In this document: positions 14,870 through 21,906 of the stretch, piece after piece
Numbering within the stretch: position 1 is the stretch's first letter
Layout of the letters: each line of letters starts with the position of its first letter
Source: AP-15 sp036404275
Lineage (GTDB): Bacteria > Pseudomonadota > Alphaproteobacteria > ATCC43930 > CGMCC-115725
NCBI GenBank assembly: GCA_036404275.1
Contig: DASXAM010000286.1
Location: forward strand, 1-26,145
Direction of reading: 5' to 3'
Length of the DNA stretch: 26,145 nucleotides
Translations under genes and position numbers: made by a program
The notes under the pieces: model-generated
Seen by the model: the letters and a program-made list of their open reading frames with translations, nothing else
Told to the model about the DNA's origin: nothing
Database searches by the model: none

Positions 14870-15268
14870 ATGGCGAGAACGGCGGCACCGGCGCCGCGGC
14901 TGCGGCGTCGCGAGCGCAAGAACATCACCGCGGGCACCGCGCATGTGAACGCGACCTTCAACAACACGATGATCACGATTACCGACGCCCAGGGCAACAC
15001 GATCGCCTGGTCGTCCTCGGGCAGCCAGGGGTTCAAAGGCTCCCGTAAATCGACCCCCTATGCCGCGCAGGTGGCAGCCGAGGATGCCGGCCGCAAGGCG
15101 ATGGAGCACGGCATGCGCACCCTCGAGATCGAGGTCAAGGGACCAGGCTCGGGGCGGGAATCGGCATTGCGCGCGTTGCAGGCGATCGGCTTCGCCGTCA
15201 CCTCGATCCGCGACGTGACGCCGATCCCGCACAATGGCTGCCGCCCGCCCAAGCGGCGACGGGTTTAG
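14870..15268 (+). CDS. rpsK: 30S ribosomal protein S11 (uS11)
   Basis: The product has 132 residues. After a short basic N terminus, the core reads ERKNITAGTAHVNATFNNTM, ITDAQGNTIAWSSSGSQGFK and GSRKSTPYAAQVAAEDAGRK. It ends VTPIPHNGCRPPKRRRV, the universal S11 C terminus. S11 lies on the 30S platform near the mRNA exit. The 106 bases after it, before rpoA, contain two hairpins, one followed by a T-rich tract. Confidence 0.98.
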   Translation: MARTAAPAPRLRRRERKNITAGTAHVNATFNNTMITITDAQGNTIAWSSSGSQGFKGSRKSTPYAAQVAAEDAGRKAMEHGMRTLEIEVKGPGSGRESALRALQAIGFAVTSIRDVTPIPHNGCRPPKRRRV

Positions 15269-15272
15269 CGCT

Positions 15273-15294
15273 CGTCCCCGCCGCGGTGGGGGCG
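15273..15294 (+). promoter_or_regulatory. GC-rich hairpin after rpsK
   Basis: CGTCCCC (15273-15279) can pair with GGGGGCG (15288-15294), including one G-T wobble, leaving an eight-base loop. It begins five bases after the rpsK stop and lies just upstream of a second, stronger stem. It may act with that stem in attenuation, RNA processing or protein binding; nothing in the sequence separates these possibilities. Confidence 0.45.
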
Positions 15295-15306
15295 TTATCG
15301 GAGAAT

Positions 15307-15331
15307 GCCGGCGGCGCTGCCGCCGGCTTTT
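15307..15331 (+). terminator. Intrinsic terminator or attenuator-like hairpin between rpsK and rpoA
   Basis: GCCGGCGGC (15307-15315) and GCCGCCGGC (15319-15327) form a perfect nine-base stem with a three-base loop. The stem is followed by TTTTGTTG. This has the layout of a Rho-independent terminator with an imperfect T-tract, placed inside an essential operon 44 bases before the rpoA start. Partial termination that tunes rpoA/rplQ relative to rpsM/rpsK is the likely reading; it cannot be complete unless a further promoter follows. Confidence 0.6.
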
Positions 15332-15374
15332 GTTGCGGAGGCGATCTGCCTCCAAAGACCGAGGTCATAAGGCT

Positions 15375-16391
15375 GTGATCCAACGGAACTGGCAGACACT
15401 GATCAAACCAAAGCAGCTTTCGGTCGAGCCGGGCGACGACCCCAAGCGGGTCGCGACAGTCGTCGCCGAGCCGCTCGAACGCGGCTTCGGGCTGACGCTT
15501 GGCAATGCGCTTCGCCGGGTGCTGCTCTCATCGCTGCAGGGTGCGGCGGTCACCTCGCTTCAGATCGAGGGCGTGCTGCACGAATTCTCGTCGATCCCGG
15601 GCGTCCTCGAAGACGTGACCGACATCGTCCTCAACGTCAAAAGCATCGAATTGCGCATGTATGGCGAGGGGCCAAAGCGGATGCGGTTGCGGGCTAGCGG
15701 CCCCGGCGAGATCCGCGCCGGCGCGATCGAGACCGGCCACGATATCGACATCATGAACCCCGATCTGGTGATCTGCACGCTCGACACCGGTGCGCGCATC
15801 ACGATGGAGCTGATGGTCGAGAATGGCAAAGGCTATCTGCCGGGAACCCAGAACCGGCCGGAAGACGCGCCGATCGGGCTGATCCCGGTCGATGCGCTGT
15901 TCAGCCCGGTGCGCAAGGTCTCGTATCGGGTCGAAAATACGCGTGTCGGCCAGGTCACCGATTACGATCGGCTCGCGATGCGGGTCGAGACCAACGGCGC
16001 CGTCACCCCCGAGGATGCGGTGGCGCTGGCTGCGCGCATCTTGCAGGACCAGTTGCAGCTCTTCATCAATTTCGAGGAGCCGCGCCATCCGTCGGACGAG
16101 ACCCGGCCGAGCGAATTGCCGTTCAACAAGAACCTGTTGCGCAAGGTGGACGAGCTTGAGTTGTCGGTGCGCTCGGCCAACTGTCTGAAAAACGACAACA
16201 TCGTCTATATCGGCGATTTGGTGCAGAAATCCGAGGCCGAAATGCTGCGCACGCCCAATTTCGGGCGCAAATCCTTGAACGAGATCAAGGAGGTGTTGGC
16301 CCAGATGGGGTTGCATCTCGGCATGGAGATCGCCAACTGGCCGCCCGAGAACATCGAAGAGCTGGCCAAGCGGCTCGACGAGCCGTATTGA
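15375..16391 (+). CDS. rpoA: DNA-directed RNA polymerase subunit alpha
   Basis: The 338-residue protein begins (M)IQRNWQTLIKPKQLSVEPGD. The N-terminal dimerisation domain includes LERGFGLTLGNALRRVLLSS and EGVLHEFSSIPGVLEDVTDI. The C-terminal DNA-binding domain carries RSANCLKNDNIVYIGDLVQK and RTPNFGRKSLNEIKEVL, which contact UP elements and activators. The frame is open upstream to 15234. GTG 15375 is chosen because alphaproteobacterial RpoA begins at this residue; GAGG at 15361-15364 lies ten bases upstream. The spacing to rplQ is seven bases. Confidence 0.97.
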   Translation: MIQRNWQTLIKPKQLSVEPGDDPKRVATVVAEPLERGFGLTLGNALRRVLLSSLQGAAVTSLQIEGVLHEFSSIPGVLEDVTDIVLNVKSIELRMYGEGPKRMRLRASGPGEIRAGAIETGHDIDIMNPDLVICTLDTGARITMELMVENGKGYLPGTQNRPEDAPIGLIPVDALFSPVRKVSYRVENTRVGQVTDYDRLAMRVETNGAVTPEDAVALAARILQDQLQLFINFEEPRHPSDETRPSELPFNKNLLRKVDELELSVRSANCLKNDNIVYIGDLVQKSEAEMLRTPNFGRKSLNEIKEVLAQMGLHLGMEIANWPPENIEELAKRLDEPY

Positions 16392-16398
16392 GGGCGCC

Positions 16399-16824
16399 AT
16401 GCGACACCGTCTGCGCGGCCGCAGCTTCAGCCGCACCACCAAGCATCGCAAGGCGATGTTCGAGAACCTCGCCGCGGCGCTCGTCAAGCACGAGCAGATC
16501 ACCACCACCTTGCCCAAGGCGAAGGATTTGCGCCCGATCGTCGAACGCATGATCACGACCGGCAAGCATGGCGGCTTGGCCAATCGGCGCCGGCTGATCG
16601 CCCGCCTGCAAGACACCAAGCTCGCCGACAAGCTGATGACGGTGTTGGCCCAGCGCTATGCCGGCCGCAATGGCGGCTATACCCGGATCATCAAGGCCGG
16701 GTTTCGCTATGGCGACGACGCGGCGATGGCAGTGATCGAATTGGTCGATCGTGATCCATTGGCCAAAGGCAAGGATTCCGGTCCGACCGGCGCCGAAGAC
16801 AAAGCGGAGGCCGAAGCCGCCTAG
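16399..16824 (+). CDS. rplQ: 50S ribosomal protein L17 (bL17)
   Basis: The product has 141 residues and begins MRHRLRGRSFSRTTKHRKAM, followed by NLAAALVKHEQITTTLPKAK and DLRPIVERMITTGK. The C terminus has the usual acidic Ala-rich tail. L17 is near the tunnel exit. This is the last gene of the ribosomal run. Its stop TAG (16822-16824) lies in the tetramer CTAG, which also encodes the stop of the convergent minus-strand toxin gene, so no intergenic terminator separates them. Confidence 0.98.
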   Translation: MRHRLRGRSFSRTTKHRKAMFENLAAALVKHEQITTTLPKAKDLRPIVERMITTGKHGGLANRRRLIARLQDTKLADKLMTVLAQRYAGRNGGYTRIIKAGFRYGDDAAMAVIELVDRDPLAKGKDSGPTGAEDKAEAEAA

Positions 16825-17105
16825 CCCGGCCGCGCGTCACGACGGCGCGCGTGCCTGACGGCGAAAATCTCGACATCGTCGCCGCGCCGCCGGTAGGACA
16901 CGATGTAATTGCCGACCACGATTCGGCGGGTTCCCGCGACCGATCCTGGTGCGCCGGAATTCGGAAAGTCGGCGAGCTGCCGCTGCGCTCGCTCAAGAGC
17001 CGCAAGAAATCGATCCGCAGCGGGTGGGCTGTGCTCCGCCAGATAAGCTGCGATTTCCTCGATTTCAGCGGATGCTCGTCGAGAACGACGGACATGCGTC
17101 GTCAT
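16821..17105 (-). CDS. RelE/ParE-family toxin
   Basis: The 94-residue basic protein reads SRRASAEIEEIAAYLAEHSP, AADRFLAALERAQRQLADFP and GTRRIVVGNYIVSYRRRGDD, ending with VEIFAVRHARR. This is the usual ParE layout of two helices followed by a beta-sheet with conserved Arg and a terminal RHARR. ParE members poison DNA gyrase and RelE members cleave mRNA; the ParE-like H-x-R-R ending favours ParE, but the activity is not proven. The start overlaps the antitoxin stop (ATGA), implying coupled translation. The gene converges on rplQ with overlapping stops. The last residues (RRDARPG) run past the typical ending. Confidence 0.88.
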   Translation of the reverse strand: MTTHVRRSRRASAEIEEIAAYLAEHSPPAADRFLAALERAQRQLADFPNSGAPGSVAGTRRIVVGNYIVSYRRRGDDVEIFAVRHARRRDARPG

Positions 17106-17383
17106 TCGGCGGCGGCTCGTTTCCTTTTGGCGTTGTCGATTATTTCCTTGACGCGGCGCAGCGACTCCTCAAAAGGCGCACTCTCGCCCCGGTCGAGCTC
17201 GGCGATGCTCTCCAGGTCCTCGAAGATCTCGGCGCCCTCGTCTTCGAGATATTGTCGCAACGCGCGCAGCATGACCCAGGAGCGCGGCCGGTCGAGAGCC
17301 GCCGCCAGCCGATCGAACGCCGCGATCACATCACTCGGCACGCGCAGCGACACATGGCTCGATGCTGGCTGGTCGTCGGGCAT
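17102..17383 (-). CDS. Ribbon-helix-helix (CopG-like) antitoxin
   Basis: This is a 93-residue protein. A ribbon-helix-helix DNA-binding domain covers residues about 9-46 (SHVSLRVPSDVIAAFDRLAA, then LDRPRSWVMLRALRQYLED). It is followed by an acidic toxin-binding tail with a Lys/Arg-rich end. Such antitoxins neutralise the partner toxin and repress their own promoter. ATG 17383 is chosen because AAGGTG lies a few bases upstream and the RHH strand follows closely; the frame is open to 17449. It is immediately upstream of the ParE-type toxin. Confidence 0.87.
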   Translation of the reverse strand: MPDDQPASSHVSLRVPSDVIAAFDRLAAALDRPRSWVMLRALRQYLEDEGAEIFEDLESIAELDRGESAPFEESLRRVKEIIDNAKRKRAAAE

Positions 17384-17438
17384 TTCATCACCTTGTGCTA
17401 CGAGACGATACGTCGCGGCACTATTCCGCTGCGCCGAT

Positions 17439-17466
17439 CTTGTCAACAAGCCCGCACCAAATATCC
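17439..17466 (+). promoter_or_regulatory. Possible divergent promoter region between antitoxin and methyltransferase genes
   Basis: On the plus strand, TTGTCA (17439-17444) and TATCCT (17461-17466) are 16 bases apart and could drive the methyltransferase gene at 17497. On the minus strand, TTGACA (17445-17440) is a perfect -35 hexamer for the toxin-antitoxin pair but lacks a good -10. The two overlap in the near-palindrome CTTGTCAACAAG (17438-17449), a possible antitoxin operator. These are motif matches only. Confidence 0.35.
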
Positions 17467-17496
17467 TCGCCGCCTTGCAACAGGGAAGGAACCGTC

Positions 17497-18549
17497 ATGG
17501 TCGATGACGCCAAATTGCACCAATTTGTCGGGCAGATGCTGTCGGATATCGGTGGTGCCGCAAGCATTGCGCTGGTGCGGATCGGCGATGCGCTCGGGCT
17601 CTACAAAACGCTGCACGCCAAGGGCCCGATGACCTCGGCCGAATTAGCGTCGGCGGCCGGCGTCAACGAGCGCTATCTGCGCGAGTGGCTGGCGCAGCAG
17701 GCGGCCTCGAACTACCTCGCCTATGATCCCACGACGGCAAAGTTCGAATTGCCGCCCGAGCAGGCCATGGTCTTCGCGGTCGAGGACAGCCCAGTCTACC
17801 TGACCGGCGCGTTCTCCTGCATGGCCGCACTGCTCGACAACCAGGCCAAGGTCCAAGAGGCGTTCAAGACCGGCGGCGGGGTGGCCTGGGGCGACCAGGC
17901 CGGCTGCCTGTTTTGCGCGGTGGCGCAGTTCTTCCGGCCCGGCTACCACAACAATTTGGTCCAAAGCTGGCTCCCCGCGCTCGACGGCATGGTCGAAAAG
18001 CTGCAACGCGGCGCCAAGGTGGCCGATGTCGGCTGCGGTCACGGCCTGTCCACGATCATCATGGCGCAGGCATTCCCGAACTCACAATTCGTCGGCTACG
18101 ATTTCCATCCGAGCTCGATCGAGCATGCCGAGTCGCATGCCCGCGAGCACCGCGTCGCCAATGCGCGGTTTGCCGTCGGCACCGCCAAGAGCTATCCTGA
18201 ACAGGAACTTGACCTCGTCACCTGCTTCGATTGTCTGCACGATATGGGCGACCCGACGGGCGTTGCGGCGCATGTCCGGCAATCGCTGAAACCGGACGGG
18301 TCGTGGATGATTGTCGAGCCGATGGCTGGCGACCGACTCGAAGACAATCTCAACCCGGTCGGCCGGATCTACTACGCGGGATCGACGATGGTGTGCGTGC
18401 CGACCTCACTGTCACAGGAGATCGGCGCGGCGTTGGGCGCGCAAGCCGGCGAAGCCAAATTGCGCGAGGTCATCACGGCGGGCGGCTTCCGCAGCGTCAG
18501 ACGCGCCGCCGAGACGCCCTTCAACATGATCCTCGAAGCGCGGCCGTAG
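17497..18549 (+). CDS. Class I SAM-dependent methyltransferase with N-terminal winged-helix domain
   Basis: The 350-residue protein has an N-terminal helical, winged-helix-like region (residues about 15-90; IGDALGLYKTLHAKGPMTSA, then ELASAAGVNERYLREWL). This is of the kind that dimerises small-molecule methyltransferases. The Rossmann domain starts near 173 with motif I VADVGCGHGLSTII (175-188) and an acidic residue after the second strand (VGYDFHPSS). CFDCLHDMGDPTG follows, and SLKPDGSWMIVEPMAGDR is a typical later motif. The substrate is not identifiable. ATG 17497 follows AGGGAAGGA; the frame is open to 17362. It is convergent with the downstream thrC, with 24 bases between stops. Confidence 0.88.
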   Translation: MVDDAKLHQFVGQMLSDIGGAASIALVRIGDALGLYKTLHAKGPMTSAELASAAGVNERYLREWLAQQAASNYLAYDPTTAKFELPPEQAMVFAVEDSPVYLTGAFSCMAALLDNQAKVQEAFKTGGGVAWGDQAGCLFCAVAQFFRPGYHNNLVQSWLPALDGMVEKLQRGAKVADVGCGHGLSTIIMAQAFPNSQFVGYDFHPSSIEHAESHAREHRVANARFAVGTAKSYPEQELDLVTCFDCLHDMGDPTGVAAHVRQSLKPDGSWMIVEPMAGDRLEDNLNPVGRIYYAGSTMVCVPTSLSQEIGAALGAQAGEAKLREVITAGGFRSVRRAAETPFNMILEARP

Positions 18550-18573
18550 CCGCCGGTCGCGGAGCGGGTTTGA

Positions 18574-19812
18574 TCAGCCGATCAGTTGCCGCCAATCGAC
18601 GGTTTCGCCGAGCTTCAGATGCCGCCCGGCCTCCGGCATCGGGTATTTGAGACCGCTCGCGCAGTTGAAAAGCACGACGCGATCGGTGGGCCGGATCCGC
18701 CCATCGGCCAGCGCGTGCTCATAGGCGGCATAGGTCGCCGCCCCTTCGGGACAAAGCAAAAGCCCCTCCCTCTGTGCCACCTTGCGCCAAGCGGCGACGA
18801 TTGCCTCGTCATCGACGGCAATGGCGAACCCGCCGCTCTCGCGCACCGCACGCAGGATCAGAAAGTCGCCGATCCCTTGCGGCACGCGGATCCCGGCGGC
18901 CACGGTGTGCGCATTCTCCCAACGAGAAGCGTGCTCGACGCCCTCGGCCCAGGCCTTGACCATCGGCGCGCAGCCCGATGCCTGGACCACCACCATGCGC
19001 GGCCGCTTCGGCCCGATCCAGCCGATCCTTTCGAGTTCGTCGAACGCCTTCCACATGCCGATGATGCCGGTGCCGCCGCCGGTCGGGTAAAAGATCACGT
19101 CGGGCAATTCCCAGCCGAGCTGCTCGGCCAGTTCGATCCCCATCGTCTTCTTGCCCTCGATCCGATAGGGCTCACGCAGGGTCGAGCAGTTGAACCAGCC
19201 GACCGCCTTCTCGCCCTCGGCGACGAGCCGGCCGCAATCGTCGATCAACCCATCGACAAGAAACACCTCCGCGCCCTGCATCGCGATCTCGCGCACGTTC
19301 ACCGCCGGCGTGTCGTCGGGACAAAAGACATAGGCCTTGATGCCGGCGCGCGCGCAATAAGCCGCCATCGCCGCCCCGGCATTGCCGTTGGTCGGCATCG
19401 CCATGGTTTGGACCTCCAGCTCCTTGGCCATCGACACCGCGAGCGCCAGTCCGCGCGCCTTGAACGAGCCGGTCGGCAGCCGACCCTCGTCTTTGACCAG
19501 CACCTCGCCATCCCCGGCAAGCTGCGGCAACCGGATGAGCGGGGTTACGACCTCGCCGAGCGCCACGACATCCTGCGGCCGACGGACCGGCAACAATTCG
19601 CGATAGCGCCACAGGGTCTGTGGCCGGGCAGCGAGCGCATCGCGGGGAAGCGCCGCGCGAATTCCAGCGAGGTCGTAGCGCACCAAGAGCGGCCGGCCGA
19701 CGCGCGACAATGTCTGCACCGTATCGGCCGCATAATGCTCGCCGGTCAGGCCGCATTCGAGATGGGTGACAAAAGTCGGCAGATCGCCGCCAGTCCAATC
19801 GTAATCGGCCAC
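18574..19812 (-). CDS. thrC: Threonine synthase (PLP fold type II)
   Basis: The 412-residue protein converts O-phosphohomoserine to threonine in family members. The PLP lysine is K118 in GSFKARG. AMPTNGNAGAAMAAYCARAG and YPTGGGTGIIGMWKAF (the PLP phosphate loop) follow, and PEGAATYAAYEHAL is near the C terminus. The N terminus (LECGLTGEHY, then GRPLLVRYDL) looks like a threonine-synthase leader with degenerate zinc-ribbon cysteines. I prefer GTG 19812, six bases after AGGAG (19823-19819); an in-frame TTG at 19833 would add seven residues. It follows purC by a short gap on the same strand. Other fold-II ammonia-lyases are less likely. Confidence 0.85.
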   Translation of the reverse strand: MADYDWTGGDLPTFVTHLECGLTGEHYAADTVQTLSRVGRPLLVRYDLAGIRAALPRDALAARPQTLWRYRELLPVRRPQDVVALGEVVTPLIRLPQLAGDGEVLVKDEGRLPTGSFKARGLALAVSMAKELEVQTMAMPTNGNAGAAMAAYCARAGIKAYVFCPDDTPAVNVREIAMQGAEVFLVDGLIDDCGRLVAEGEKAVGWFNCSTLREPYRIEGKKTMGIELAEQLGWELPDVIFYPTGGGTGIIGMWKAFDELERIGWIGPKRPRMVVVQASGCAPMVKAWAEGVEHASRWENAHTVAAGIRVPQGIGDFLILRAVRESGGFAIAVDDEAIVAAWRKVAQREGLLLCPEGAATYAAYEHALADGRIRPTDRVVLFNCASGLKYPMPEAGRHLKLGETVDWRQLIG

Positions 19813-19840
19813 CGAGGTCTCCTGGAGTGGCAAGCCGCGG

Positions 19841-20824
19841 TCAAGCCGTGCCGAGATAGCGGCTGAGGTTGGCGCGGATGCGAGCCATCGCCGGCGGATC
19901 GGATGGCGGCATGACGAATTCCCGGCCGGTCAAGGTTTCGAACGCCTCGATATAGCGGCGGGCGGCTTCCAGGATCACGTCGCGCGGGATTGGCGGGATC
20001 GGGTCGCGATAGGGGTCGCAGCGTGCTATCACCCAGCGCCGCAGAAAATCCTTGTCGAGCGGCTCGGGCGGCTCGCCCGCGGCAAACCGCCGCTCGTAGC
20101 TGTCGGCGAGCCAATAGCGGCTGCTGTCGGGGGTGTGGATCTCGTCGGCAAGGATGATCCGACCGGCCCGATCGAAACCGAATTCATATTTGGTGTCCAC
20201 CAGGATCAGGCCGCGCTCACGGGCAATCTCCCGGCCGCGCGCGAACAGCGCCGAGGCGAGACGGGCGACTTCGCGCCATTGCGCCGGGGTCAGCAAGCCG
20301 TGCTGGACAATCTCGTCGGCGGTCAGCGGCTCGTCATGCTCGCCATCGCCGGCCTTGGTCGTCGGCGTAATGATCGTCGCCGGCAATTTCTGGTTCTGCC
20401 GCAATCCATCGGGAAACGGGATGCCATAGATCAGGCGCTGTCCCGCCTCGTAGATCGGCCAGATCGAGGTTGCCGTCGTGCCGGTCAAATAGTCGCGCAC
20501 GACGATCTCGACCGGCATGATGTCGAGCCGGCGGCAGACCAGCACGTTCGGGTCGGGGTATTCGATGACGTGGTTCGGGCAGATGTCGCCCGTCATGTCG
20601 AACCAGTAGCGCGCGGTCTGGGTCAGCACCTGTCCTTTGCACGGAATCGCGGTGATGATCCGGTCGAACGCGCTGAGCCGGTCGGTGGCGACGATGATCC
20701 GCCGCCCATCGGGGAGGTCGTAATTGTCCCGCACCTTGCCGCGATAGCGGCCCGGCAATTCCGCGATCGCCGCTTCGGTTATGACATCGTCAAGACGCGC
20801 GGCCAGCGCTGCCAGCTCGACCAT
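19841..20824 (-). CDS. purC: Phosphoribosylaminoimidazole-succinocarboxamide (SAICAR) synthase
   Basis: The 327-residue enzyme catalyses ATP-dependent joining of CAIR and aspartate in purine synthesis. It has GKVRDNYDLPDGRRIIVATD and RLSAFDRII near the N terminus, IVVRDYLTGTTATSIW in the middle, and LILVDTKYEFGFDRAGRIIL followed by ADEIHTPDSSRYW, the family signature. It is the longer form, about 300 residues, as opposed to the roughly 240-residue E. coli type. ATG 20824 lies 21 bases after the stop of the upstream Tyr-rich gene and has only a weak ribosome-binding site. No other pur gene is in the window. Confidence 0.95.
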   Translation of the reverse strand: MVELAALAARLDDVITEAAIAELPGRYRGKVRDNYDLPDGRRIIVATDRLSAFDRIITAIPCKGQVLTQTARYWFDMTGDICPNHVIEYPDPNVLVCRRLDIMPVEIVVRDYLTGTTATSIWPIYEAGQRLIYGIPFPDGLRQNQKLPATIITPTTKAGDGEHDEPLTADEIVQHGLLTPAQWREVARLASALFARGREIARERGLILVDTKYEFGFDRAGRIILADEIHTPDSSRYWLADSYERRFAAGEPPEPLDKDFLRRWVIARCDPYRDPIPPIPRDVILEAARRYIEAFETLTGREFVMPPSDPPAMARIRANLSRYLGTA

Positions 20825-20845
20825 ATGGCGCCGACGGTCTCGCCG

Positions 20846-21367
20846 CTAGTGGTGCCCGCCGCCGCCGTGGAAGCCGCCGCCGCCATGAAACCCGCCGCCA
20901 TGAAATCCGCCGCCATGAAACCCGCCACCGTGGAAGCCGCCGTGAAATCCACCGTGGAACCCGCCATGAAAGCCGCAATTGAAGCACCGCCCGAAGCCGA
21001 ACGAGAAGCTGACCGGCCAAGCGCCCCAACCGCCCCAGCCCCAACCCCAACCCGGGTAGCCCCAATACGGATAGGAGGCGTAGTACGGGTAGTAATACGG
21101 ATAATAATAGGGATAGTAGTAACTAGGATAATAGGAGCTATAGGGATAAGAATATTGATAAGGTTGTTGATATTGATAGGGCTGCTGTTGATAGTTGTAG
21201 TTGTAATTGGGGTAGCTCTGCGCCGCCGGTTGCTGGTAGGAATAGCCGGCAGTCTGGGCCATGACAGGCTGCGCCGGTACGGCCATCAGCCCCAAGCCTG
21301 CCGCCGACATTACGGCTGCGGCTATAGCGGTTCGTCTGAACCAGCCCGTCATGGCACGAACGCACAT
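20846..21367 (-). CDS. Exported Tyr-rich protein with C-terminal Gly-Phe-His repeats
   Basis: I recognise no named family. From ATG 21367 the protein has 173 residues. An Arg-containing N terminus and hydrophobic stretch (RRTAIAAAVMSAAGLGLMAV) end in PVMAQ, a good signal-peptidase I site near residue 37. Residues about 41-100 are Tyr/Gln/Pro-rich with PYYYPYYYPYY-type repeats. Residues about 101-118 are Trp/Gly-rich. Residues about 131-173 are tandem GFHGG/GFHGGG repeats ending GHH. A histidine-rich tail suggests metal binding outside the cytoplasm, by analogy only. GGAGG at 21377-21373 places the start at ATG 21367; an in-frame GTG at 21379 is less likely. Confidence 0.78.
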   Translation of the reverse strand: MCVRAMTGWFRRTAIAAAVMSAAGLGLMAVPAQPVMAQTAGYSYQQPAAQSYPNYNYNYQQQPYQYQQPYQYSYPYSSYYPSYYYPYYYPYYYPYYASYPYWGYPGWGWGWGGWGAWPVSFSFGFGRCFNCGFHGGFHGGFHGGFHGGGFHGGGFHGGGFHGGGGFHGGGGHH

Positions 21368-21410
21368 CACTACCTCCACTCGATCGGGCCTCAGCCTCGC
21401 GACAACGTGC

Positions 21411-21438
21411 TATATAGATATGACATTCCGATTGTCAT
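21411..21438 (-). promoter_or_regulatory. Putative promoter with overlapping inverted repeat for the Tyr-rich gene
   Basis: On the minus strand, ATGACA (21438-21433) and TATATA (21416-21411) are separated by 16 bases, which would give a leader of roughly 35-45 bases before ATG 21367. A perfect inverted repeat ATGACA-N7-TGTCAT occupies 21420-21438 and overlaps the -35 and spacer, so it may be an operator. It lies in the divergent gap with the thioesterase gene and could affect both. Confidence 0.45.
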
Positions 21439-21510
21439 CCTCCCCGCGGCGGCTTGCATCCGGCTCGGCTCGCAGCGTCGCTTTTTTGACATCGGCAGCC
21501 GGAGAGCAGC

Positions 21511-21906
21511 ATGGATTCGGCCCCGCCCGCGACCTTGCCCGCCGCGCAACCCTTGGTTCGGGTCATGGCGATGCCGGGCGATGCCAATCCGAACGGCGAC
21601 ATCTTCGGCGGCTGGCTGTTGGTGCGAATCGATCTGGCCTGCGGCAACCTGGCGGTTCGGCGGGCGCGCAGCCGCTGCGCCACGGTGGCGGTCGACGGCA
21701 TGGTGTTTCATCAGCCGGTCTTTGTCGGCGACAAGGTCAGCTGCTACGGTGACATCGTCAAGACCGGCCGCAGCTCGATCACGATCCGCATCGAGGCATG
21801 GCGGCGCAATCTCGCCTCGGGCGAGGTGCGCAAAGTGACGCAGGCGGTATTCACCTACGTCGCACTCGGCGACGACCGCCGGCCCCGCGCGCTTCCTCCG
21901 CCCTAG
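21511..21906 (+). CDS. Acyl-CoA thioesterase, YciA-like hotdog fold
   Basis: The product has 131 residues. The family signature AMPGDANPNGDIFGGWLLVR spans residues 20-39 (YciA-type proteins read MPxDTNxxGDIFGGW), with the conserved Asp at D30 and another at D41. MVFHQPVFVGDKVSCYGDIV then KTGRSSITIRIEAWRR form the rest of the hotdog sheet. Members hydrolyse short- to long-chain acyl-CoAs in the cytoplasm as hexamers. A GGAGA site precedes ATG 21511. The stop TAG (21904-21906) abuts the convergent hyuA stop (21907-21909) with no gap. Confidence 0.92.
   Translation: MDSAPPATLPAAQPLVRVMAMPGDANPNGDIFGGWLLVRIDLACGNLAVRRARSRCATVAVDGMVFHQPVFVGDKVSCYGDIVKTGRSSITIRIEAWRRNLASGEVRKVTQAVFTYVALGDDRRPRALPPP

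Noticed and set aside
18550..18573. Terminator between the convergent methyltransferase and thrC genes
   Set aside because: No stem of useful length with flanking T/A tracts could be found in the 24-base gap.
18586..19866. A 426-codon plus-strand ORF opposite thrC
   Set aside because: The minus strand carries the clear PLP-enzyme motifs. This ORF has the His/Arg/Asp-rich makeup of antisense reading in GC-rich DNA.
20135..21838. A 567-codon plus-strand ORF spanning purC, the Tyr-rich gene and the thioesterase gene
   Set aside because: It is antisense to purC and to the Tyr-rich gene and out of frame with the thioesterase. Its repetitive A/V/I/R composition comes from the opposite-strand repeats.
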